DNA from: Cedecea neteri
GTDB lineage: Bacteria; Pseudomonadota; Gammaproteobacteria; Enterobacterales; Enterobacteriaceae
Assembly (NCBI RefSeq): GCF_000758325.1
Contig: NZ_CP009459.1
Span: forward strand, 1-64,000
DNA: 64,000 nt
Reading direction: 5' to 3'
The notes under the pieces are model-generated. The model saw nothing but the letters and a program-made list of their open reading frames with translations, did not search any database and was not told the DNA's origin. Position 1 is the first letter of the stretch; each line of letters begins with the position of its first letter. The position numbers and the translations under genes are program-made. This document shows positions 32,881 through 42,820 of the stretch, piece after piece.

Positions 32881-34680
32881 TTATTTGCTGTCTTTGCCAA
32901 CGTGCAGAATGGCCAGGAACGCTTCCTGAGGCAGTTCGACGTTGCCGACCTGCTTCATGCGTTTCTTACCGTCTTTCTGTTTCTGCAGCAGCTTTTTCTT
33001 ACGGCTGACGTCGCCGCCGTAGCACTTAGCCAGAACGTTTTTACGCAGCTGTTTCACCGTCGAACGCGCAATAATATGGTTGCCGATGGCAGCCTGAATC
33101 GCGATGTCGAACTGTTGGCGAGGGATCAGATCCTTCATTTTTTCCACCAGCTCACGGCCACGGTACGGCGCATTGTCGTTGTGTGTGATAAGCGCCAGCG
33201 CATCAACGCGATCGCCATTGATCAGTACATCAACGCGCACCATGTTGGAAGCCTGGAAACGTTTGAAATTGTAATCCAGGGACGCATAGCCACGAGAAGT
33301 GGACTTCAGGCGGTCGAAGAAGTCGAGCACCACTTCCGCCATCGGGATTTCATAGGTCAGCGCAACCTGGTTGCCGTGATAAACCATGTTGGTTTGCACG
33401 CCGCGTTTTTCGATACAAAGCGTGATCACGTTGCCGAGGAACTCCTGCGGCAGCAGCATGTGACATTCCGCAATCGGCTCACGTAGCTCTTCAATGTTGT
33501 TAAGCGGCGGCAGCTTAGACGGGCTATCAACGTAGACAATCTCTTTGCTGGTCGTTTGCACTTCGTAAACTACGGTTGGCGCGGTGGTGATCAGGTCGAG
33601 ATCGTATTCACGTTCCAGACGCTCCTGAATGATCTCCATGTGCAGCAGGCCCAGGAAGCCGCAGCGGAAGCCGAAGCCCAGCGCCGTGGAACTTTCTGGC
33701 TCGTAGAACAGAGAGGCGTCGTTCAGGCTAAGCTTGCCGAGCGCATCACGGAAGTTTTCGTAGTCGTCGGAGCTTACCGGGAACAGACCGGCATAAACCT
33801 GCGGTTTCACTTTTTTGAAGCCTGGCAGCGCTTTGTCCGCCGGGTTACGGGACAGTGTCAGAGTATCGCCTACCGGTGCGCCCAGGATGTCTTTGATTGC
33901 ACAAACCAGCCAGCCTACTTCGCCGCATTTCAGTTCGTTACGGTCGATCTGCTTAGGCGTAAAGATGCCCAGACGATCGGCGTTGTACACCTGGCCGGTG
34001 CTCATTACTTTGACTTTGTCGCCTTTACGCAGGGTGCCGTTTTTCACGCGGATCAGGGAAACAACGCCCAGGTAGTTATCGAACCAGGAGTCGATGATCA
34101 GCGCCTGCAGCGGTGCATCTGGATCGCCTTCCGGCGCGGGGATATCACGCACCAGGCGCTCTAATACATCAGGTACGCCAACGCCGGTTTTCGCCGAGCA
34201 GCGCACTGCGTCAGTGGCGTCGATGCCCACGATGTCTTCAATCTCTTCCGCTACGCGCTCAGGATCGGCCGCCGGCAGGTCAATTTTGTTCAGAACCGGA
34301 ACCACTTCCAGGTCCATTTCCATCGCCGTGTAGCAGTTCGCCAGGGTTTGAGCCTCAACGCCCTGCCCGGCATCCACCACCAGCAGCGCGCCTTCACAGG
34401 CCGCAAGCGAGCGGGATACTTCATAAGAGAAGTCAACATGCCCTGGGGTATCGATGAAGTTCAGCTGGTAAGTTTCACCGTCGCTGGCTTTGTAGTCGAG
34501 CGTGACGCTCTGCGCTTTGATGGTAATACCACGTTCGCGTTCCAGATCCATTGAGTCAAGAACCTGCGCGGCCATTTCGCGGTCGGACAAGCCGCCGCAA
34601 ATCTGGATGATACGGTCAGACAGCGTCGATTTACCGTGGTCGATGTGGGCAATAATAGAAAAGTTACGTATATTCTTCAT
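32881..34680 (-). CDS. lepA: Elongation factor 4 (LepA)
   Basis: The 599-residue translational GTPase has [13 protein letters not shown] (G1), ERGITI (G2), DTPGHVDF (G3), NKIDLPAA (G4), and the LepA-specific C-terminal domain ([19 protein letters not shown], ending LHVGKDSK). It acts on ribosomes during initiation or translocation under stress. Co-transcribed with lepB. Confidence 0.97.
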   Translation of the reverse strand: MKNIRNFSIIAHIDHGKSTLSDRIIQICGGLSDREMAAQVLDSMDLERERGITIKAQSVTLDYKASDGETYQLNFIDTPGHVDFSYEVSRSLAACEGALLVVDAGQGVEAQTLANCYTAMEMDLEVVPVLNKIDLPAADPERVAEEIEDIVGIDATDAVRCSAKTGVGVPDVLERLVRDIPAPEGDPDAPLQALIIDSWFDNYLGVVSLIRVKNGTLRKGDKVKVMSTGQVYNADRLGIFTPKQIDRNELKCGEVGWLVCAIKDILGAPVGDTLTLSRNPADKALPGFKKVKPQVYAGLFPVSSDDYENFRDALGKLSLNDASLFYEPESSTALGFGFRCGFLGLLHMEIIQERLEREYDLDLITTAPTVVYEVQTTSKEIVYVDSPSKLPPLNNIEELREPIAECHMLLPQEFLGNVITLCIEKRGVQTNMVYHGNQVALTYEIPMAEVVLDFFDRLKSTSRGYASLDYNFKRFQASNMVRVDVLINGDRVDALALITHNDNAPYRGRELVEKMKDLIPRQQFDIAIQAAIGNHIIARSTVKQLRKNVLAKCYGGDVSRKKKLLQKQKDGKKRMKQVGNVELPQEAFLAILHVGKDSK

Positions 34681-34812
34681 AGTTAGAGGTTTTATGCCTT
34701 ACAAATGGCCTGTGAGCTCGGCGCTTCGCGCTGTACGGAGCAGGATGTCAGAGACTGTCTTCTGCCTGAAACGCCGCATTCTACACTACAACCAGAAAGT
34801 GAGGAAACTGCT

Positions 34813-34847
34813 CATCCTGCAAGCTTAGGTAAGCGATAAGCAGGATG
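34813..34847. other. Two-tier hairpin in the lepA-rseC gap
   Basis: CATCCTGC/GCAGGATG encloses a second stem GCTTA/TAAGC, within the 194 bp between rseC and lepA. It has no T tract. It may fold in the mRNA at the end of the rpoE-rseABC transcript; a function is not evident. Confidence 0.4.
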
Positions 34848-34874
34848 TGCAAAGAGATGTCATTTGAAGGGAAT

Positions 34875-35357
34875 TTATTGATTTTCAGCCGGCGGTGCGG
34901 ACGTATCGACGCGCAGTGCATCCGGGCTAAGCGCAACGCTTAGAATCACCGGCTGCCAGCTCTCACGGCGGCTGAAATGCAGGGAAAAACCGCGAGCAAG
35001 CAGGAAGCCCCCTACGCCGCCAAGCAAAGCCCCGCACATAGCGGCCAGGTTGGTGCCAAACAGCGTCTGGAAAAGACCTGAGCACAAAAATAGCCCAACC
35101 AACGGCGACATGTACACCAGAAGCGCGGACCCTAACAGGCTACCTTCCGCAATACCCAGCTCCACTTTTTGCCCGGCAACCAGCGGCTGTTCGCTTGGCA
35201 CAGACAGCAGATGGCTGGTTTGTGGCCCCAGTTTATTCAGGACACGAGTACCACATCCCGAGCGCGAAGCGCAGCTGCTGCAAGAGGCTTTAACATCACA
35301 GTGCAGCAACGCTTCACCATTTTGCCAGGAGACGACCGTCGCCCATTCTTTAATCAT
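34875..35357 (-). CDS. rseC: SoxR-reducing system / sigma-E regulator protein RseC
   Basis: The 160-residue protein has an N-terminal cysteine cluster (CDVKASCSSCASRSGCG) and two membrane segments (GSALLVYMSPLVGLFLCSGL; LAAMCGALLGGVGGFLLARG). In E. coli it is linked to reduction of SoxR and mildly modulates sigma-E. Its start overlaps the rseB stop (ATGA), closing the rpoE-rseABC operon. Confidence 0.93.
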   Translation of the reverse strand: MIKEWATVVSWQNGEALLHCDVKASCSSCASRSGCGTRVLNKLGPQTSHLLSVPSEQPLVAGQKVELGIAEGSLLGSALLVYMSPLVGLFLCSGLFQTLFGTNLAAMCGALLGGVGGFLLARGFSLHFSRRESWQPVILSVALSPDALRVDTSAPPAENQ

Positions 35358-36319
35358 TGCGTCGCTCCGTTAAACTTCACGCTATCGCCAATGCGTTTCG
35401 CCGTTTGTGGAGGCAACTCACCGACAACGGTAATTTCGGTTTTATCACGAATTTCTGTGCTAATTGTCCGACGACCGGTCCGCACAAGCTGTTCGCCATT
35501 ACTTGCCTGAGCCGGGGCCTGACTGATGTTTACCGAGAAACTGAATAATCCATCAGAATAAAGCCGGGATTCGATAGGCACGCCCACGGTTGGCAATGGC
35601 CGGCGGCTGCTCGACACTTCGCTAAAGCCTTGCGGCAGCCATGTCGGTGCCCATGTAAAACTGGCCTTTTCTGCACCTGGTACGGACAGCAGCGGAGGCA
35701 GCGTCGCCTTCGCTAAATTCTGCAGAAGCCCGCTAGCCTGGTTTTCGACAGAGAATGACACAACCCGGAACTGTTCGAGCGTTTCGCCGTCGCGATCCAG
35801 TAAATCAACGCGAAGTGGCAGCTTGGTTTCGGTATCGAGCCAAACAATGTAGTTATAGCGAGTGCCGTCCCGAGCAACGACGCGAATAACTTCGCATAGT
35901 CTGTCGGCAATACGCGTACGCCCGACAGAAATAAAGTCGTAATACGGCGTCAGGCGCTTAAAATCGGTATAGACGATGGAAGGCAGAGAATCGACGATAT
36001 AGTCCCCGGTGAGCGTGAATGGCTCGAGCCCAGGCTCAAAATAGCTGATTTCATTGCCGCGCTGAACGACTTCGCGGCGCGGGCCGTCCATCTGCAGGAA
36101 TTGCGCAAGCGGGCGATTATCAAGACGTGCATGGCGATAACTAAGGGACTCAATCCCTTGTTTGCTGATATTGATAAACGCCAGCTCATAATTGAGTGAC
36201 TGACTAGCCTGGTTCATCTGCTGCAACAACGCCCCGGACGAAACAGTGTCCGCCGAGGCGCTGGAGGTGAACAACAGGCTGCCTGCCACGAGAGACAGGG
36301 CACACCAAAGTTGCTTCAT
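35354..36319 (-). CDS. rseB: Sigma-E negative regulator RseB
   Basis: The 321-residue periplasmic protein has a signal peptide (LWCALSLVAGSLLFTSSASA) and the two-domain lipoprotein-like fold (ALLQQMNQASQSLNYELAFI; YRHARLDNRPLAQFLQMDGP; LPLRVDLLDRDGETLEQFRV). It binds RseA and senses lipopolysaccharide intermediates or mislocalised lipoproteins. Its ATG overlaps the rseA stop (TAATG). Confidence 0.96.
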   Translation of the reverse strand: MKQLWCALSLVAGSLLFTSSASADTVSSGALLQQMNQASQSLNYELAFINISKQGIESLSYRHARLDNRPLAQFLQMDGPRREVVQRGNEISYFEPGLEPFTLTGDYIVDSLPSIVYTDFKRLTPYYDFISVGRTRIADRLCEVIRVVARDGTRYNYIVWLDTETKLPLRVDLLDRDGETLEQFRVVSFSVENQASGLLQNLAKATLPPLLSVPGAEKASFTWAPTWLPQGFSEVSSSRRPLPTVGVPIESRLYSDGLFSFSVNISQAPAQASNGEQLVRTGRRTISTEIRDKTEITVVGELPPQTAKRIGDSVKFNGATQ

Positions 36320-36966
36320 TACTGCGATTGCGTTCCTAAAGTTTGGTTTCCTGGCACTTGCACAGCAGCCTGCTGGGTTTGCGCCTGTTCAAACTGGAGC
36401 TGCTCGGAGTGTAAACGACGCTGCAATTCGTAATCCTGCAGCATAGCGTTAATACGACGACGCTGTTCCTGTACTTGCTGACTGCTGTTGCTGGCGGTCG
36501 TGTCAGACGGTACGCCCAGGCTTACCGGACTGGCTTTGCCCATCATCGGCAAGGTGTTAAACACCGGCGTTTCCGGCTGTGCGGTGCTGTCAGACTGGCC
36601 ATTATAGTGCTGCACACCCACGATAACCGCAAGCGATACGCACGCAGCAACGCCCATTTGGGTAAGCTGGCTTGCCCACGGACGTACCTTGTGCCAGAAC
36701 GGCATTTTCTGCCACTGCTGAGGCTGCGGCTGAGACTCGGTAATGAGCGGCGCGACGTTACGCGCAGGTTCATTTGCGATAGCCGCCATCACGTTGGCAG
36801 AAATATCAAAGTGGAGCACTTCGCTGGTATCTCCGCGCATTGTGTCGCGGATAAGGTGGTAACTCTCCCAGCTCTGCTGCAATTCACTGTCGTTTGACAG
36901 GCGATTGAGCAGCTCGCTGTCGAGAGATTCGCCATCCATTAAAGCGGAAAGTTGTTCTTTCTGCAT
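36319..36966 (-). CDS. rseA: Anti-sigma-E factor RseA
   Basis: The protein is 215 aa from the ATG at 36966 (MQKEQLSALMDGESLDSELL). The N-terminal cytoplasmic domain binds sigma-E, a single membrane segment (MGVAACVSLAVIVGVQHY) follows, and a glutamine-rich periplasmic tail (QQVQEQRRRINAMLQDYELQ) offers DegS and RseB sites. The upstream in-frame ATG at 37032 lies inside rpoE and is rejected. Confidence 0.96.
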   Translation of the reverse strand: MQKEQLSALMDGESLDSELLNRLSNDSELQQSWESYHLIRDTMRGDTSEVLHFDISANVMAAIANEPARNVAPLITESQPQPQQWQKMPFWHKVRPWASQLTQMGVAACVSLAVIVGVQHYNGQSDSTAQPETPVFNTLPMMGKASPVSLGVPSDTTASNSSQQVQEQRRRINAMLQDYELQRRLHSEQLQFEQAQTQQAAVQVPGNQTLGTQSQ

Positions 36967-36997
36967 GCCTAAATACCCTTCCAGTAATCCGCTATCG

Positions 36998-37573
36998 TCA
37001 ACGCCTGATAAGCGGTTGAACTTTATTATCAATAGCTTCCCTTGCGCGGAAAATACGAGAACGCACAGTACCTACCGGGCAATCCATGATGTCGGCTATC
37101 TCTTCATAGCTCAGGCCATCCAACTCCCGCAACGTAATTGCCATGCGTAAATCTTCCGGGAGCGACTCAATAGTACGGAAAACTATTTGTCTCAGTTCTT
37201 CAGACAACATTAAGTTCTCAGGGTTCGAAATTTCTTTCAATGCGCTGCCACTTTCGTAGTTTTCAGCGTCAATGGCGTCCACATCACTTGATGGCGGACG
37301 TCGCCCTTGAGCAACCAGATAATTTTTAGCCGTGTTAACCGCGATGCGGTACAACCACGTATAAAACGCACTATCGCCACGGAATGAATCCAGCGCGCGA
37401 TAAGCTTTAATAAAAGATTCCTGCACCACATCGGGTACATCTCCCGAAGGTACATAGCGGGAAACCAGGCTCGCAACCTTATGCTGGTAGCGTATCACCA
37501 GTAGGTTAAATGATTTCTGATCTCCCTTTTGGACCCGTTCGACGAGGACCTGATCCGTTAACTGCTCGCTCAT
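36998..37573 (-). CDS. rpoE: RNA polymerase sigma factor RpoE (sigma-E)
   Basis: This 191-residue ECF sigma factor starts at 37573 (MSEQLTDQVLVERVQKGDQK). Region 2 (DVVQESFIKAYRALDSFRGD, FYTWLYRIAVNTAKNYLVAQ) and region 4 (MAITLRELDGLSYEEIADIM, DCPVGTVRSRIFRAREAI) are complete. It directs the envelope-stress response. The ATG overlaps the stop of the rseD leader frame (ATGA), so translation is probably coupled. Confidence 0.97.
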   Translation of the reverse strand: MSEQLTDQVLVERVQKGDQKSFNLLVIRYQHKVASLVSRYVPSGDVPDVVQESFIKAYRALDSFRGDSAFYTWLYRIAVNTAKNYLVAQGRRPPSSDVDAIDAENYESGSALKEISNPENLMLSEELRQIVFRTIESLPEDLRMAITLRELDGLSYEEIADIMDCPVGTVRSRIFRAREAIDNKVQPLIRR

Positions 37574-37731
37574 CCGAGGTAATGTCTCCCCAAACCCAAT
37601 TTCCACGCGTAATCGAAATGCCACTCGAACCCTGCATTTTTGAGCAAGCTTTGAGTTTGAGTGCCCGAGGCCAGCAAAGTTCCGTTACGCCTTTGTTTTT
37701 CTGTCATGTTTAGCGGATTGCATCTTTTCAT
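37570..37731 (-). CDS. rseD: rpoE leader peptide RseD
   Basis: A 53-codon frame from the ATG at 37731 (MKRCNPLNMTEKQRRNGTLL) to a TGA overlapping the rpoE ATG. E. coli has a 51-codon leader (ORF51/rseD) at the same place, through which CsrA controls rpoE by translational coupling. The C-terminal WKLGLGRHYLG is encoded by the rpoE ribosome-binding region. GGAAC precedes the start. A longer in-frame frame to 37830 exists and cannot be excluded. Confidence 0.7.
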   Translation of the reverse strand: MKRCNPLNMTEKQRRNGTLLASGTQTQSLLKNAGFEWHFDYAWKLGLGRHYLG

Positions 37732-37985
37732 TATAAGTTCCGCTTCGCAAAACGGTAACGCCGATTCTTCTGAATCAATGCTCAAAAAGTTAGCGAGCAG
37801 AGTATCGCATGAATCAGGGTATTTCATCATCTAATCTGCCATTTATCCTCCAGTAGTGAGATTTATTTACGCAGTTTGCACAATCCCTCCCAATAACTTT
37901 ATCGACGAGTCTGTTTAGTCTGCACAACGCTAAAACAAAAAAAGCGTGTTCAGCATCTCACCCGGTGCTATGCTCGGGCCACTCT

Positions 37986-38003
37986 TGTTTAGTAAATTAA
38001 ACA
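37986..38003 (+). promoter_or_regulatory. NadR operator in front of nadB
   Basis: TGTTTA-N6-TAAACA is a perfect NadR box, ending two bases before the nadB ATG. NadR with NAD would block nadB expression. Confidence 0.82.
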
Positions 38004-38005
38004 CC

Positions 38006-39622
38006 ATGAACACGAATAGCGATCTGAACTGTGACGTATTAATTGTCGGAAGCGGCGCCGCCGGCCTTTCTCTCGCGCTGCGTCTGGCTCAAACCAGCAA
38101 GGTCATTGTGCTAAGCAAAGGCCCGGTTAACGAAGGCTCAACTTTTTATGCACAGGGAGGGATTGCTGCCGTTTTCGATGAAACAGACAGCATCGCTTCC
38201 CACATTGACGATACGCTGATAGCCGGGGCGGGAATTTGCGATCGTGACGCCGTAGAATTTGTGGCAAGCAATGCAAAGCACTGCGTCCAGTGGCTGATTG
38301 ATCAGGGCGTTATGTTCGATACCCACACGCTAGCGAATGGTGAAGAGAGCTACCATTTAACGCGTGAAGGTGGCCACAGTCATCGCCGAATTCTTCATTC
38401 GGCAGATGCCACCGGGAAGGAAGTGGAAACCACGCTAGTCGGTAAAGCCCTCAATCACCCAAATATTCGGGTCATCGAACGCAGCAACGCCGTAGACCTG
38501 ATTATCTCTGACAAAATAGGTCTGCCGGGTACACGGCGAGTCGTTGGCGCATGGGTTTGGAACCGGAATCTTGAAAAGGTCGAAACCTGCCGTGCCAAAT
38601 CCGTCGTTTTAGCCACCGGTGGTGCTTCAAAGGTCTATCAATACACAACAAACCCTGATATTGCGTCCGGAGACGGTATCGCGATGGCATGGCGCGCAGG
38701 CTGCCGGGTTGCCAACCTGGAATTCAACCAGTTTCACCCGACGGCGCTGTTCCATCCCCAGGCGCGAAACTTCCTGCTGACCGAGGCGTTACGCGGGGAA
38801 GGCGCATACCTGAAGCGTCCGGATGGTTCACGCTTTATGCCGGAGTTTGATGAACGTGCCGAGCTTGCCCCGCGTGATATTGTCGCCAGGGCTATCGATC
38901 ATGAAATGAAGCGCCTGGGCGCAGACTGCATGTATCTGGATATCAGCCATAAGCCAGAAGCGTTTGTCCGCCAGCACTTTCCCACCATTTATGAGAAGCT
39001 GCTTGGGCTGGGCATCGATTTAACCAAAGATCCGGTTCCGGTAGTCCCTGCCGCGCATTATACCTGCGGTGGCGTAATGGTAGATGAACACGGGTGCACC
39101 GACGTTGACGGGCTGTATGCCATTGGCGAAGTGACGTATACCGGCCTGCACGGCGCTAACCGAATGGCCTCAAACTCTCTGCTCGAATGCCTGGTTTATG
39201 GCTGGTCTGCCGCGGAAGATATTCTGAAGCGCCTGCCGTATGCGCGTGAAAGTAAAAATCTGCCCGACTGGGATGACAGCCGTGTGGATAATCCAGACGA
39301 ACAGGTTGTTATCCAGCACAACTGGCATGAGCTGCGGCTCTTTATGTGGGACTACGTTGGGATCGTTCGCACCACGCGCAGGCTGGAGCGGGCGCTGCGA
39401 AGAATTACCATGCTGCAGCAAGAGATTGATGAGTACTATGCCAATTTCCGCGTTTCAAACAATCTGCTTGAACTGAGAAACCTGGTGCAGGTTGCCGAAC
39501 TCATCGTGCGCTGCGCCATGCAGCGTAAAGAGAGCCGGGGCCTGCACTACACGCTGGATTATCCGGATCAGCTCGCTGAATCCGGCCCAAGCGTGCTTTC
39601 CCCGCTCTACATAAACAGGTAG
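38006..39622 (+). CDS. nadB: L-aspartate oxidase NadB
   Basis: The 538-residue flavoprotein oxidises aspartate to iminoaspartate, the first step of de novo NAD synthesis. Visible are the FAD motif ([18 protein letters not shown]), [54 protein letters not shown] and [20 protein letters not shown]. The ATG at 38006 ([15 protein letters not shown]) matches E. coli and lies right after the NadR box; the longer frame from 37946 is rejected. Convergent with trmN6, overlapping by 16 bp. Confidence 0.96.
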   Translation: MNTNSDLNCDVLIVGSGAAGLSLALRLAQTSKVIVLSKGPVNEGSTFYAQGGIAAVFDETDSIASHIDDTLIAGAGICDRDAVEFVASNAKHCVQWLIDQGVMFDTHTLANGEESYHLTREGGHSHRRILHSADATGKEVETTLVGKALNHPNIRVIERSNAVDLIISDKIGLPGTRRVVGAWVWNRNLEKVETCRAKSVVLATGGASKVYQYTTNPDIASGDGIAMAWRAGCRVANLEFNQFHPTALFHPQARNFLLTEALRGEGAYLKRPDGSRFMPEFDERAELAPRDIVARAIDHEMKRLGADCMYLDISHKPEAFVRQHFPTIYEKLLGLGIDLTKDPVPVVPAAHYTCGGVMVDEHGCTDVDGLYAIGEVTYTGLHGANRMASNSLLECLVYGWSAAEDILKRLPYARESKNLPDWDDSRVDNPDEQVVIQHNWHELRLFMWDYVGIVRTTRRLERALRRITMLQQEIDEYYANFRVSNNLLELRNLVQVAELIVRCAMQRKESRGLHYTLDYPDQLAESGPSVLSPLYINR

Positions 39623-40344
39623 AAGTCCTGGGTCAGGCTGCAATAACCTTCAGAGTAGGTTTGGTCTGGCCCACGAATCACCAGGCGGTCGTTGTAGTAT
39701 TCTCCGCCGGTTGGAGAAAGCGCGAGCATCACCCGATGCGGCAGGCGAGTTTCATTATCGGCCACATCGGTACGGTAACGAACGTGCCAACCCTGTGATT
39801 TTGCCAGCTCGCTAAATGCAGTGCCGGCAGTTTCCGGCATGATCACACAGAAGAAACCGTCTTCGGTGATCAGCTGTTCAGCGCTGCTAAGCAAGGCCTG
39901 ATGATCCAGCGTCGTGGTATAGCGTGCCTGAGCTCGTTCTGGCGATGCGCAGTTGCTGCCCTGCTCGAAGAACGGCGGATTACTGACAATTAAAGAGTAG
40001 CGCTGAGTGGCCTGCTGCGCCCACTCGCGGATGTCCGCGCAGTGAACGTGAATACGCGAAGCCCAGCGGCAGCCTTTGGCGTTTTCTGCCGCCTGTTCTG
40101 CAGCAACCGGATCCAGTTCCACGGCTTCAATCGTGACGTCATCAGCGGTTCTCTGGGCGAGCATCAGCGCCAGCAAACCGCTGCCGGTGCCAATATCCAG
40201 AACGCTTTTTACGTTAACTACCGGCACCCATGCACCGAGCAGCGTCCCATCTGTTCCCACCTTCATGGCGCAGCGATCGTGCGCCACAAAGAACTGTTTG
40301 AAGGTGAAACCATCCCGACGTAATACCGCTTTTTGATCCGACAT
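39607..40344 (-). CDS. trmN6: tRNA1(Val) adenine-37 N6-methyltransferase TrmN6 (YfiC)
   Basis: The protein is 245 aa from the ATG at 40344 ([20 protein letters not shown]). Class I methyltransferase motifs are [17 protein letters not shown] (SAM loop) and the N6-adenine motif NPPF in [20 protein letters not shown]. It methylates A37 of tRNA-Val(cmo5UAC). Upstream in-frame ATGs to 40392 add unconserved residues. Confidence 0.95.
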   Translation of the reverse strand: MSDQKAVLRRDGFTFKQFFVAHDRCAMKVGTDGTLLGAWVPVVNVKSVLDIGTGSGLLALMLAQRTADDVTIEAVELDPVAAEQAAENAKGCRWASRIHVHCADIREWAQQATQRYSLIVSNPPFFEQGSNCASPERAQARYTTTLDHQALLSSAEQLITEDGFFCVIMPETAGTAFSELAKSQGWHVRYRTDVADNETRLPHRVMLALSPTGGEYYNDRLVIRGPDQTYSEGYCSLTQDFYLFM

Positions 40345-40465
40345 CTTATCTACCTTGCAAAGAAACCGCCGTAGCATAAGTGAAACGGACACCTACGGAA
40401 AGACACAAACAGATGAAGATCGCGGTCATTATGTCTATAATCGGCGTCCCAAACAGAGGTAGACC

Positions 40466-41803
40466 ATGACTGTAAGCACTTTTTCCGAACTCGAACTTGA
40501 TGAAAGCCTTTTGGACGCGCTCCAGGAGAAAGGCTTTACTCGCCCGACTGCCATCCAGGCTGCGGCCATTCCTCCTGCACTTGAAGGACGCGACGTGCTG
40601 GGCTCAGCACCGACGGGTACCGGTAAAACCGCAGCTTACCTGCTGCCAGCGCTACAGCATCTGGTCGACTTTCCTCGTAAGAAATCTGGCCCGCCGCGTA
40701 TTCTGATCGTCACGCCAACCCGTGAACTCGCTATGCAGGTCGCCGACCACGCGCGTGAACTGGCAAAACATACCCATCTGGATATCGCCACCATCACCGG
40801 CGGCGTAGCCTATATGAATCACGCTGAAGTTTTCAGCGAGAACCAGGATATCGTGGTCGCCACCACCGGCCGACTGCTGCAATACATAAAGGAAGAGAAC
40901 TTCGACTGCCGCGCGGTTGAAACGCTGATCCTTGATGAAGCAGATCGCATGCTGGACATGGGTTTTGCACAAGACATTGAAACCATTGCAGCAGAAACCC
41001 GCTGGCGCAAGCAAACCATGCTGTTCTCCGCTACCCTGGAAGGCAACGCAGTTAAAGACTTTGCTGAACGCCTGCTGGAAGATCCGGTTGAAGTTTCCGC
41101 CACGCCATCCACGCGCGAGCGCAAGAAGATCCATCAGTGGTACTACCGCGCCGATGACGTTGAGCACAAAACGAAGTTGCTCGTTCATTTGCTGAACCAG
41201 CCTGATACCACCCGTTCTATCGTCTTTGTACGTAAGCGGGAGCGTGTGCATGAGCTGGTTGCCTGGCTGCGCGAAGCGGGCATCAACACCTGCTATCTCG
41301 AAGGCGAAATGGTGCAGGCCAAACGTAACGAGGCCATCAAACGCCTGACCGATGGTCGCGTAAACGTTCTGGTCGCTACCGATGTTGCTGCCCGCGGGAT
41401 CGATATTCCTGACGTTAGCCACGTGTTCAACTTTGACCTGCCGCGTACGGCGGATATCTATCTGCACCGTATCGGCCGTACCGGTCGCGCTGGCATGAAA
41501 GGAACCGCGATTTCGCTGGTTGAAGCGCACGATCATCTGCTGCTGGGTAAAATTACCCGCTACATGAAAGAGCCGCTAAAATCCCGCGTCATCGACGACC
41601 TGCGTCCAACGACGCGTGCGCCAAGCGAAAAGCTGACCGGTAAGCCATCCAAAAAAGTGCTGGCTAAGCGCGAAGAGAAGAAGAAAGAGAAAGACAAAGA
41701 GAAGCCGCGCGTTAAAGTACGCCATCGCGACAAGAAAAACGTCGGTAAGCGCCGGAAGCCAACTGCGGCTACCACGACAGAGTCGCCGAAAGTCGACGAA
41801 TAA
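40466..41803 (+). CDS. srmB: DEAD-box RNA helicase SrmB
   Basis: The 445-residue protein has the Q motif (FTRPTAIQAAAIPPALEGRD), Walker A APTGTGKT, LILDEADRMLDMGF, SAT (LFSATLEGN) and HRIGRTGRAGMKG. The C-terminus is rich in Lys and Arg, as usual. It helps early assembly of the 50S subunit. Followed by a GC-rich terminator. Confidence 0.96.
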   Translation: MTVSTFSELELDESLLDALQEKGFTRPTAIQAAAIPPALEGRDVLGSAPTGTGKTAAYLLPALQHLVDFPRKKSGPPRILIVTPTRELAMQVADHARELAKHTHLDIATITGGVAYMNHAEVFSENQDIVVATTGRLLQYIKEENFDCRAVETLILDEADRMLDMGFAQDIETIAAETRWRKQTMLFSATLEGNAVKDFAERLLEDPVEVSATPSTRERKKIHQWYYRADDVEHKTKLLVHLLNQPDTTRSIVFVRKRERVHELVAWLREAGINTCYLEGEMVQAKRNEAIKRLTDGRVNVLVATDVAARGIDIPDVSHVFNFDLPRTADIYLHRIGRTGRAGMKGTAISLVEAHDHLLLGKITRYMKEPLKSRVIDDLRPTTRAPSEKLTGKPSKKVLAKREEKKKEKDKEKPRVKVRHRDKKNVGKRRKPTAATTTESPKVDE

Positions 41804-41808
41804 TACTA

Positions 41809-41833
41809 ACGCCGGGAAATCCCGGCGTTTTTT
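41809..41833. terminator. Terminator between srmB and yfiE
   Basis: AACGCCGGG/CCCGGCGTT with an AAAT loop is followed by six T on the plus strand; it overlaps the yfiE stop and has A residues on the other side, so it may also work for yfiE. Confidence 0.85.
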
Positions 41834-42716
41834 ATTGCCCGGATTCTGCGTTTTCCTGCAAACACTCCATAAATGTCTTCATCGCCGGGCTAACCACCTT
41901 CCCCGCGTGGTGTGCGCAAATCGCGTTAAGCATCAACGGCTGCTCGCTGAACGCCAGCTCCACTAGCTCACCGGATGACAGCTCCTTTTCAACGGTAAAA
42001 CGAGGCAGGAAGCTCACACCCAGGTTTGCCGCAACACACTGCTTAATGCTTTCTATACTCCAAAGCTCGATAGTATTTTCCAGCGTGATCCTGCGCTGCC
42101 TTAGCTGTTCTTCGAAGATCAGCCGGAACACGCACTGAGGCTCATTGATCACAAAACTGACCGGGATATGCCTGTCCGGCTGCCGGAAATCGACATCTTT
42201 CAGCGCCGGAGATGCCACCAGCACCAAAGGTGGTTCGCCGATAGCCTGCATATGTAGCGCCTCATCATTGCCAACCCGATAAAACACGCCCAGATCGACA
42301 CGGTCGTCCAGCAGCGCATCACGAATGGTGTAGCAGTTCAGCGATTGCAGGGAGAGTTTCACTCTCGGCGCCCTTTCCTTAAAACGCTGCAACACATGCG
42401 GCATTTTATACGCCAGCAATGTTTCACCGCTGGCAACCCTGAGTTCGCCTTCAGGCTCAGCATCCTGTCTGGCGGCCTGCCTTATGGTATCGATGACGCG
42501 AGTCAGCTCGTAAACATGTGGCATGAGCTTTTTACCGCTTTCTGTCAGGCGCATTCTTCGGCCAATTTTCTCAAACAGCTGCAGCGAGAGTTCCTGCTCA
42601 AGCTGCTGAATGTGAAAAGTGACCGTCGACTGCGTGCAGCACAGCTTTTGTGAGGCAAGCAGGAACGAGCCCTCTTCGACCACTGTTTTTAACGTGACAA
42701 ACCGACGTAAATCCAT
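41832..42716 (-). CDS. yfiE: LysR-family regulator YfiE
   Basis: The 294-residue protein has the N-terminal LysR helix-turn-helix (FVTLKTVVEEGSFLLASQKL, CCTQSTVTFHIQQLEQELSL) and an effector-binding domain. It is divergent from eamB with a 104-bp gap, the typical arrangement of a LysR regulator and its target, so it probably controls the exporter. Effector unknown. Confidence 0.92.
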   Translation of the reverse strand: MDLRRFVTLKTVVEEGSFLLASQKLCCTQSTVTFHIQQLEQELSLQLFEKIGRRMRLTESGKKLMPHVYELTRVIDTIRQAARQDAEPEGELRVASGETLLAYKMPHVLQRFKERAPRVKLSLQSLNCYTIRDALLDDRVDLGVFYRVGNDEALHMQAIGEPPLVLVASPALKDVDFRQPDRHIPVSFVINEPQCVFRLIFEEQLRQRRITLENTIELWSIESIKQCVAANLGVSFLPRFTVEKELSSGELVELAFSEQPLMLNAICAHHAGKVVSPAMKTFMECLQENAESGQ

Positions 42717-42820
42717 CCAGCCCCCAATACATCGAAACCATCGAACTCAGAATGTAAAAATATTCATTTTTTTAAACATTAGGCTTTGCGTACTCTCTGC
42801 GAAAACAAAGGAGAACTCAA

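Noticed and set aside
37735-37741. GGAACTT on the minus strand as a sigma-E -35 element for rpoE
   Set aside because: No fitting -10 at 15-17 bp and it coincides with the rseD ribosome-binding site.
40652-41536. 294-residue open frame antisense to srmB
   Set aside because: Shadow frame within the helicase gene.
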